From assembly GCA_009785045.1 (NCBI GenBank), contig WQXC01000002.1, forward strand, positions 1 through 35,226: a stretch of 35,226 nt of DNA. Direction: 5' to 3'. The notes below the pieces were generated by a model. The model saw only the letters and a list, made by a program, of their open reading frames with translations, searched no databases and was not told the origin of the DNA. Numbering within the stretch: position 1 is the stretch's first letter; each line of letters begins with the position of its first letter. The position numbers were made by a program, and so were the translations under genes. The DNA is from Treponema sp. Its GTDB lineage: Bacteria > Spirochaetota > Spirochaetia > Treponematales > Breznakiellaceae. Shown piece by piece: positions 28,692-35,226 of the stretch.

Positions 28692-29555
28692 ATGTCAATG
28701 CACAAATATGCAAATTGTATAGCGCACAATTCCAGTGAAGGCCAGCTTTTGATTGGGAATGAACAAACAGCTCTCATAGACTGCGGTATGGCTTTTTGCG
28801 CAGATAAAACCATAAAGAACATACAAAACGCTTTGGGCGAAAGACCGCTGGATTATATCTTTTTGACACACACCCATTATGATCATATCGGAGCGCTTCC
28901 GTTTATCAAAAAAGAATGGCCCTGTGCTCATGTAGTAACATCAGAGGCAGGAGCAGCCGTGCTTTTAAAAGACACACCCCGCAGAGTTATCCGCGAGCTG
29001 ACGATAAATGCCGCAAGAGTGCATGGAGGCACACAAAATTTTACGTATAGCGACGATGTATTTAAAGCAGATATAATTGTAAAAGATGGAGAAACAATTC
29101 CGCTGGGAGAACTTACAGTCGAGATAATGGAAACCCCAGGGCACACACGGGATTCCCTTTGTTTTTTCATACCGGAAATGGAACTGCTTATTCTTAACGA
29201 GACACCCGGTGTTTTGATGCCGGACGGTTTTATGTATCCATGCTATCTGACAAGTTTTGATGATACGATGCGCTCCATAGAAAAATGCCGCAGTAAACCC
29301 TACAAGCTTTTATCATTACCGCACAGAGGAATTGCAAACCAGGAAGATACAGACGAATACTTTAAAAAGTCATTATCTGTAAATACAGCCTGCAGGGATT
29401 TTATTTTTGAAATGAAAGAGAACAATTACAGCGAAGATAAAATGCTCGATCTTTTCTATCAAAAATACGGCAGCGAAACCCTGCTTACATACCAGCCAAA
29501 AAAGGCATTTATCGCAAATGCCCGCGCCACCATAACCTGTACTTTGAGAAACTAA
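28692..29555 (+). CDS. Metallo-beta-lactamase-fold hydrolase
   Basis: 'FLTHTHYDHIGALPF' (HxHxDH), 'METPGHTRDSL', 'LPHRG', LACTB2/glyoxalase-II-like layout. Confidence 0.88.
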   Translation: MSMHKYANCIAHNSSEGQLLIGNEQTALIDCGMAFCADKTIKNIQNALGERPLDYIFLTHTHYDHIGALPFIKKEWPCAHVVTSEAGAAVLLKDTPRRVIRELTINAARVHGGTQNFTYSDDVFKADIIVKDGETIPLGELTVEIMETPGHTRDSLCFFIPEMELLILNETPGVLMPDGFMYPCYLTSFDDTMRSIEKCRSKPYKLLSLPHRGIANQEDTDEYFKKSLSVNTACRDFIFEMKENNYSEDKMLDLFYQKYGSETLLTYQPKKAFIANARATITCTLRN

Positions 29556-29579
29556 TCTATTCTGCTCTGCACATTATAA

Positions 29580-31379
29580 TCAGGCAACCTTAAACCGGGA
29601 AACTTCCTGAATTAAAACATTAATTCCTTCGCGGTTCTTTATGGTAATTTCATTAACATGATGCACAGCTACGTTAATTTGATCAGCGCCGGATGCCATC
29701 TCGTTCATGCCCGAAGTAATCTCCTGAGTTGCTTTTTCCAGGTTAACACTTTCCTGTATTACTTCTTTTGCCCCTTCAAGCATTTCATGAGAACCGCTTC
29801 TTACCTGACGGGTTATTTCGTTTACATTGCTGATGCCGTCAAGAACCTGTTTACTTCCCTGCCCCTGTTCTTCCATGGCGCTGCGGATATTTTCTTCCTG
29901 TTCCGCCACAGTTCTGACACTTGTGTCGATAGCTTCAAAATTGGCAAGCACATTTTCTGTTGAACGAGTAATTTTATCAATCGATCCTTTTATCTTTTTA
30001 AGAACCGCGCTGATTGTTTTTGATTGTTCGCCGGAGCTTTCTGCAAGTTTTCGGATTTCGTCGGCTACAACTGCGAAACCTTTGCCCGCTTCGCCTGCAT
30101 GAGCTGCTTCGATCGCTGCGTTCATGGAAAGCAAGTTTGTCTGGCTTGCAATATTTTCCATAACCGAGTTAATCTCCATTAACCCCTCAGATTCGCGTGC
30201 AATTTCCTGAATATCCGACGCTACTTCCGAAAGACCTGTACGTCCAACATCCGAGGCATCTTTAAGTGTTTTTACATTATCACTGTTCTTGATAAGTGTC
30301 TCTGTAACAGATCGGGTATTGGCTACCATTTGCTCAATAGCAGATGAAGCCTGGGAAATATTATCACTCTGGTTTTCTACATGACCGTTAAGCTTATTAA
30401 TGTTTCCAACAACCTGTTCCATAGTCGCATTGGTTTCGCTGACGCTGGCACTCTGATTTATAACGCGGGTCTTTATACTCTGGACATTGGCAGTAATCTG
30501 ATTTATTGCAGCAGCAGTCTCGTTCATATTACTGGCAAGATCATTGCCAGTATTGGACAGCTCTGTAGTCTGGCTAATTATCGAATTAATCATTTTATTA
30601 AATGATTCCATTGTCTGGTTGTAGGCTTTGGAAGCTTTGGCAATTTCATCTTTGCCGTCATCCGTAAGCTTTATCCTTAAATCTCCGGTTGCAACTGTTT
30701 CAAACGCATGAACCAGACGGCCAAGAGGTTTACTTATCATATTGGATATAAACAATGCAAGGAATATCGTAGCGGAAAACGCTATTACAAGCGTTAAAAT
30801 TATCATAATAAGCAAAGTCTGCGCCAGAGTTGTTGAACTTGCATTAATCGATGAAGCAGTGTTTACCAAATATTCAAAGGATTTATCATAATTGTCCAGA
30901 ATTATATTACTGTACTCTCTACATTCTTCCAGTCCTTTGGTAATAGCGGGAATATCGGCTGTCTTAGAAGCTGCATATAAACCCAAAACAATAGGTACAA
31001 GGTCTCTTTCATACACTATTTTTGCTTCATCAAAGTAACGCGTTGCTCCGCCTTCGCTTACCGAAGACCTGTACGCATTCACATATCCGTCCAGTATCGG
31101 TAAATATCTCTCGATACTGCGGAATTCTGATTCAACCTGTGCAAAATCGCCTGTTAAAGACGCTACCACCATATCGCGAACATGGATCCTAACCTTAAGC
31201 AGGGTCTGTTCTACAAGTGATAAATGCGGCATCGGTCTGACAATACTGCGATACATGTAAAAACCTGAATCCCTGATTTGCTGCATACCATAAATGCCAA
31301 CTGCACCAATAGCAAGAGCCAATACGGCAACAATCAAAAAACTTACAATCAGCTTCACTCTTACTTTCATGTTTTTCAT
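29580..31379 (-). CDS. Methyl-accepting chemotaxis protein (four-helix-bundle-type sensor, HAMP, MCP signalling domain)
   Basis: '[32 protein letters not shown]' TM1; HAMP '[28 protein letters not shown]'; signalling tip '[35 protein letters not shown]'. Confidence 0.93.
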   Translation of the reverse strand: MKNMKVRVKLIVSFLIVAVLALAIGAVGIYGMQQIRDSGFYMYRSIVRPMPHLSLVEQTLLKVRIHVRDMVVASLTGDFAQVESEFRSIERYLPILDGYVNAYRSSVSEGGATRYFDEAKIVYERDLVPIVLGLYAASKTADIPAITKGLEECREYSNIILDNYDKSFEYLVNTASSINASSTTLAQTLLIMIILTLVIAFSATIFLALFISNMISKPLGRLVHAFETVATGDLRIKLTDDGKDEIAKASKAYNQTMESFNKMINSIISQTTELSNTGNDLASNMNETAAAINQITANVQSIKTRVINQSASVSETNATMEQVVGNINKLNGHVENQSDNISQASSAIEQMVANTRSVTETLIKNSDNVKTLKDASDVGRTGLSEVASDIQEIARESEGLMEINSVMENIASQTNLLSMNAAIEAAHAGEAGKGFAVVADEIRKLAESSGEQSKTISAVLKKIKGSIDKITRSTENVLANFEAIDTSVRTVAEQEENIRSAMEEQGQGSKQVLDGISNVNEITRQVRSGSHEMLEGAKEVIQESVNLEKATQEITSGMNEMASGADQINVAVHHVNEITIKNREGINVLIQEVSRFKVA

Positions 31380-31493
31380 CTTAATTACACCCCTTTATCA
31401 ATAATATAACCTTCTCTTATTCTATATCCTTTATTTTACCACAATTTTAGTAATTTTATCCAGTCTTTTATTTAGATTTGATGCATTATTTTC

Positions 31494-31865
31494 TTAGCTT
31501 AATTTCTCTTTTACTTCCCGCGCCTTTTCGTCTTTACATATCTCGCACCTGAACTGCGGATTTTTATCCTGTTTGCGATCATAACCAAGCCACTCGGCAA
31601 TACGATAACCCCTGCCCTGCTTGCCGCAAGTTACACATACTACATCATCACGAATTTCCCATAGCGGATTTTTGGAAAGCGAGCGGAAAATAAACCTGTC
31701 TACCCAAAAGAAAATTAATCCGCCTATAAGGTTTGCGATAATAGTTGCCACAATAGGGGACATTCCTGCCAGCAGGATTAAAACAACCGCTAAAATCGGC
31801 GTACTTAACTGCCACCTCAGAAGATAAAGCAAATATTTTCTGATCAAAACAAACCTCCCAATCAT
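31494..31865 (-). CDS. Small membrane protein with C-terminal CxxC...CxxC putative zinc-binding domain
   Basis: 123 aa. Two hydrophobic segments then 'VVCVTCGKQGRGYRIAEWLGYDRKQDKNPQFRCEICKDEK'. A TTG at 31847 preceded by GGGAGG is an alternative start. Confidence 0.6.
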   Translation of the reverse strand: MIGRFVLIRKYLLYLLRWQLSTPILAVVLILLAGMSPIVATIIANLIGGLIFFWVDRFIFRSLSKNPLWEIRDDVVCVTCGKQGRGYRIAEWLGYDRKQDKNPQFRCEICKDEKAREVKEKLS

Positions 31866-31901
31866 TATAATCCGTAAAATATTGTCAAATATAATTATAT
31901 C

Positions 31902-31930
31902 TTGATTTTTCGGTATTTTTCAATGATAAT
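31902..31930 (+). promoter_or_regulatory. Candidate sigma70-like promoter for the 31960 chemoreceptor
   Basis: TTGATT (31902-31907), 17-nt spacer, GATAAT (31925-31930), 29 nt before ATG 31960. Confidence 0.5.
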
Positions 31931-31946
31931 AAATCATATTTATTAT
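31926..31946. repeat. Perfect inverted repeat ATAATAAAT-CAT-ATTTATTAT (9+3+9)
   Basis: Read directly. Overlaps the candidate -10 and expected transcription start of the downstream chemoreceptor. Confidence 0.7.
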
Positions 31947-31959
31947 TAGGCAGGATATT

Positions 31960-33783
31960 ATGAAACTATTTAACTCTCTTAAATTCAGATTAATCACATT
32001 CTTTATTGTATTTGTTATTGCCTTAACTGTAATAATAGTATTCTTGGGAGTGCGCGAGCTGTCCATGACAGTAGTCGATGCTTATGCTGAACAAGGTATC
32101 ATACTTGTAGAAAGAGCCGCTTCATTAATTGACGGCGATTCCTTTGAAGCATTGACTAAATCGCTTGATGAAGATGATCCATTTTATGAAGAAACAAGAT
32201 TAATGATGGTACAATTAAAGGAACTTTCCGGCTGCATTTATTTGTATACAATCGCGCCCAAAAGAGGAAATATCTGGCAATACATTGTTGACGGCTCAGC
32301 TCCGCCGGATGACGAAGAGCATTTCTCGGCGCTTGGAGATGAAGAAGATGCCAGCGGGCATGATGCAGCATTCAGAAGAGCATGGACTTCCGGACAGACA
32401 GAAGTTTCCGGTCTTGTTGATCAGGGGGATTGGGGCTGGTTAATATCAATTTATACTCCCATTATTAATTCGAAGGGAGAGACAGTAGGACTGGTATGCT
32501 GTGATTATGACGGCGCAGACCTTCGTCATGCCATAGTAGAAATTGAATTACAGCAGGCTGGCACAGGAATAGTTGCAATAATTATTGGAATTATTATGCT
32601 TTTATTTATCATGCGAATGATATTCAAACCGGCAAAAGAAATTAATTTAATCTTAAATGAAATATCTCAGGGAGACGGCGATTTAACAAAACGAATCGAT
32701 AATATAAAGGATAATGAAATCGGAGAATTGGCAAAATCATTTAACCAAACATTGGATATGATCACCAATATGATAAAAAATATTAAAATGGAAACTGCAG
32801 CATTAATTGATACAGGAAATGAACTTTCTACCAGTATGAGCGAAACCGCTTCTGCGGTAAACCAAATTACAGCAAATATTCAAAGTATTCAGACCCGCAT
32901 TCTTAGCCAGAGCGCCAGTGTCAGCGAAACTCACGCTACCATGGAACAGGTTGTTGTAAATATAAATAAACTAAATAAACATGTAGAAAATCAAAGTATA
33001 AATGTTTCTTCGGCTTCATCTGCAATTGAACAGATGGTTGCCAACACAAGTTCAGTTACCGATACGTTAATAAAAAATTCAGTTAACGTAAAAAATCTGG
33101 AAGAAGCATCAGATTTGGGACGAACGGGCTTGCAGGAAGTAGAGGCGGATATTAAGGAAATAGCGTATCAGTCAGAAGGCCTTTTTAATATTAATTCGGT
33201 AATGGAAAATATCTCCAGTCAAACAAACCTTCTTTCGATGAACGCTGCAATCGAAGCGGCTCATGCAGGAGAATCAGGTAAAGGTTTCGCTGTTGTTGCG
33301 GGAGAAATTCGCAAACTAGCAGAGAACTCGGGACAGCAGTCTAAAACAATCAGCGATGTTTTAAAGAAAATGAAAACCGCGATTGATAAAATGACACATT
33401 CAACACATAACGTACTGAATAAATTCGAAGCCATCGATTCCAGTGTAACTACTGTATCCGATCAGGAAGAACACATCCGGAACTCAATGGAAGAACAACA
33501 GGCAGGCAGCAAACAAGTTCTTGAAGGAATAGGTAACTTAAACGAGATAACCAGGCAGGTAAAAAGCGGGTCTCAGGAAATGCTGGAAGGCGCCGAAGAA
33601 GTCATAAGAGAAAGTACCAATCTGGAAAAAGTTACGCAGGAAATAACTTCCGGCATGAGCGAGATGGCAGCCGGTGCAAATCAGATAAATATTGCGGTAA
33701 ATCAGGTTAACGAAATAAGCGTGAGAAATCGCGATAATATCAGTCTATTGGTAAAAGAAGTTGCCCGGTTTAAGGTTGAATAA
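31960..33783 (+). CDS. Methyl-accepting chemotaxis protein with Cache-like periplasmic sensor and HAMP
   Basis: TM1 '[21 protein letters not shown]'; periplasmic domain with '[34 protein letters not shown]' (Cache-like); TM2; HAMP; '[42 protein letters not shown]'. Confidence 0.93.
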   Translation: MKLFNSLKFRLITFFIVFVIALTVIIVFLGVRELSMTVVDAYAEQGIILVERAASLIDGDSFEALTKSLDEDDPFYEETRLMMVQLKELSGCIYLYTIAPKRGNIWQYIVDGSAPPDDEEHFSALGDEEDASGHDAAFRRAWTSGQTEVSGLVDQGDWGWLISIYTPIINSKGETVGLVCCDYDGADLRHAIVEIELQQAGTGIVAIIIGIIMLLFIMRMIFKPAKEINLILNEISQGDGDLTKRIDNIKDNEIGELAKSFNQTLDMITNMIKNIKMETAALIDTGNELSTSMSETASAVNQITANIQSIQTRILSQSASVSETHATMEQVVVNINKLNKHVENQSINVSSASSAIEQMVANTSSVTDTLIKNSVNVKNLEEASDLGRTGLQEVEADIKEIAYQSEGLFNINSVMENISSQTNLLSMNAAIEAAHAGESGKGFAVVAGEIRKLAENSGQQSKTISDVLKKMKTAIDKMTHSTHNVLNKFEAIDSSVTTVSDQEEHIRNSMEEQQAGSKQVLEGIGNLNEITRQVKSGSQEMLEGAEEVIRESTNLEKVTQEITSGMSEMAAGANQINIAVNQVNEISVRNRDNISLLVKEVARFKVE

Positions 33784-33804
33784 AATAATGAGATGAAAAC
33801 CATG

Positions 33805-33852
33805 TACATTTAAAATAAATTATATTAATATAAATGTAATTAATATAAAATG
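33805..33852. repeat. Nested AT-rich repeats upstream of the MalT-like gene: inverted repeat TACATTTA/TAAATGTA, 14-bp palindrome TTATATTAATATAA, direct repeat ATTAATATAAATG / ATTAATATAAAATG
   Basis: Read directly. Inverted-repeat arms at 33805-33812 and 33831-33838, palindrome at 33820-33833, direct repeats at 33824-33836 and 33839-33852. Confidence 0.6.
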
Positions 33853-33862
33853 AGGCGGAATT

Positions 33863-35226
33863 ATGGAAGCAATAGCTCCGGTACGCCGCAAATTGCATTT
33901 ATCATTTCACTTTGAACGCCAGCGGCTGAACAACCTGCTTATGCAGGCAATCAAATATCCGCTGGTTCTTATATGCGCAGGGGCAGGTTACGGCAAGACC
34001 ACCGCTGTTCATGATTTTGTTCATGAATATCAGGCTACTACAGTATGGATTCAACTATCTGAACGTGATAATGTAGGCAGTCGTTTTTGGGAAAATTTTA
34101 TTCATACCATGACTAAAGCTAAACCTGTATTTGCCAAATTGATTAACAAAATAGGTTTCCCGGACACCGAAGACAAGTTAAACCAATATCACACTATCTT
34201 ACGCGAAAATGTTACAAGAAAACGGCGAATCATTGTATTTGATGACTGCCACCTTATCGAAAACCCCGCTGTAATCCGTTTTATAGAAAGCGCATTCCAT
34301 AATATGCCGGTGGAAACATCTTTTTTTATGATTTCCCGTTCAACACCTCGAATTAATTTAGCCAGATTGGTTTCCAAAGGACATATTTTTAATATAAGTG
34401 AAGATGAGCTTCGTTTTACCGAAAATGAACTAACACAGTATTTCCGGCAGCTGGAAATATTCACTCAGCCTGGCGATGGATACCCAATGGAAACTGTACG
34501 GGAAATTATGCAGGATACGGACGGCTGGGCTTTTGCAATTAATCTTATTGCTCGGTCGTTTCAAAAAGCGCCTGCTTACACCGGCTATCTGCGCACTGCG
34601 ATGAAGACCAATGTTTTTCGTTTTATGGAAACAGAAATTTGGGATGGAATTTCTGTGCGGCTACAATTATTTTTGATTCAGCTTTCTCTTATTGATCATT
34701 TGTCAGTTGATATCATCACACTATTAACCGGCACTGATACAGCTTTGACTGATGAACTTGAGCGGCAAAACGCCTACGTACGCCGTGATAGTTATATCAA
34801 CGCTTATCTGATTCATCCGCTGTTTCTTGAATTTCTTGCCACAAAACAATCGCTTCTTTCGCAGGAACAAAAACATAAAACGTATTCAATAGCAGCGGAT
34901 TGGTGTAACAAAAACGGGTTTAAACTTGACGCACTGTCATATTATGAAAAAGTAGGCGATTATGAAGCAATTGTTTCCATTTTCTTTGAACTACCGACAC
35001 AAATTCCACTTGATATTGCGCGTTATGCGAAAGATATTTTTGACAAAATACCGGAAGAAGCATTTGAACAAATAAATTTTCTTGCTGTAATACATATACG
35101 CACTATCATGGGGCTTGGACTTTTGCAGGAAGCATTCAAGCTGGCAGAATCTTATGAAGCAAAAATCCTCAAATTACCTGATGAAAATCCCAATAAAGGT
35201 TATACGCTTGGAGGGATTTATTATTA
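33863..35226 (+). CDS. MalT-like (STAND ATPase) LuxR-family transcriptional regulator, partial (C-terminus beyond right edge)
   Basis: Manual translation from ATG 33863 with GAGGCGG upstream: MEAIAPVRRKLHLSFHFERQRLNNLLMQAIKYPLVLICAGAGYGKTTAVHDFV...VWIQLSERDN...RRIIVFDDCHLI... Walker A AGAGYGKTT is typical of MalT/AcoK regulators. Open to the window end, so missing from the ORF track. Confidence 0.8.
   Translation, partial: MEAIAPVRRKLHLSFHFERQRLNNLLMQAIKYPLVLICAGAGYGKTTAVHDFVHEYQATTVWIQLSERDNVGSRFWENFIHTMTKAKPVFAKLINKIGFPDTEDKLNQYHTILRENVTRKRRIIVFDDCHLIENPAVIRFIESAFHNMPVETSFFMISRSTPRINLARLVSKGHIFNISEDELRFTENELTQYFRQLEIFTQPGDGYPMETVREIMQDTDGWAFAINLIARSFQKAPAYTGYLRTAMKTNVFRFMETEIWDGISVRLQLFLIQLSLIDHLSVDIITLLTGTDTALTDELERQNAYVRRDSYINAYLIHPLFLEFLATKQSLLSQEQKHKTYSIAADWCNKNGFKLDALSYYEKVGDYEAIVSIFFELPTQIPLDIARYAKDIFDKIPEEAFEQINFLAVIHIRTIMGLGLLQEAFKLAESYEAKILKLPDENPNKGYTLGGIYY

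Noticed and set aside
1-35226. Search for CRISPR arrays, tRNA/rRNA genes, insertion sequences and att-like repeats
   Set aside because: No regularly spaced repeats, tRNA-like cloverleafs, rRNA segments or transposase-like ORFs were recognised by eye; a tRNAscan/Infernal run would be needed to exclude small RNAs.

Overview
The window reads as a signalling- and transport-rich region of a spirochaete-like genome, most like Treponema by gene content (an inference, not tested by search). Most genes lie on the minus strand. From left to right: (i) a large lipoprotein cut by the left edge, absent from the ORF track, with about four Ig-like repeats and a beta-helix segment, then an outer-membrane-type barrel protein and a secreted hypothetical protein. 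(ii) A plus-strand operon of single-domain receiver, CheX-like phosphatase, lipid-kinase-fold (DAGK-like) protein with altered catalytic motifs, and membrane CheA-like kinase. (iii) A minus-strand cluster of FIST-domain hybrid kinase, HD-GYP response regulator and type II pantothenate kinase. (iv) A cation/proton antiporter fused to a PTS EIIA domain. (v) An amino-acid ABC transporter. (vi) A phosphate (pst) operon with two PstB proteins, followed by a hybrid sensor kinase and a GH115 alpha-glucuronidase. (vii) An MBL-fold hydrolase, two divergent chemoreceptors with similar signalling domains, a small CxxC membrane protein, and a MalT-like regulator cut by the right edge. The strongest candidate for something undescribed is the pst operon. 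One PstB keeps Walker A, Q-loop and catalytic Glu but has a degenerate signature (LTAGE). The other keeps LSGGQ but has lost the Walker A Lys (K->I), Q-loop Gln (Q->E) and catalytic Glu (E->R). This is the complementary pattern expected for an obligate asymmetric ABC heterodimer.
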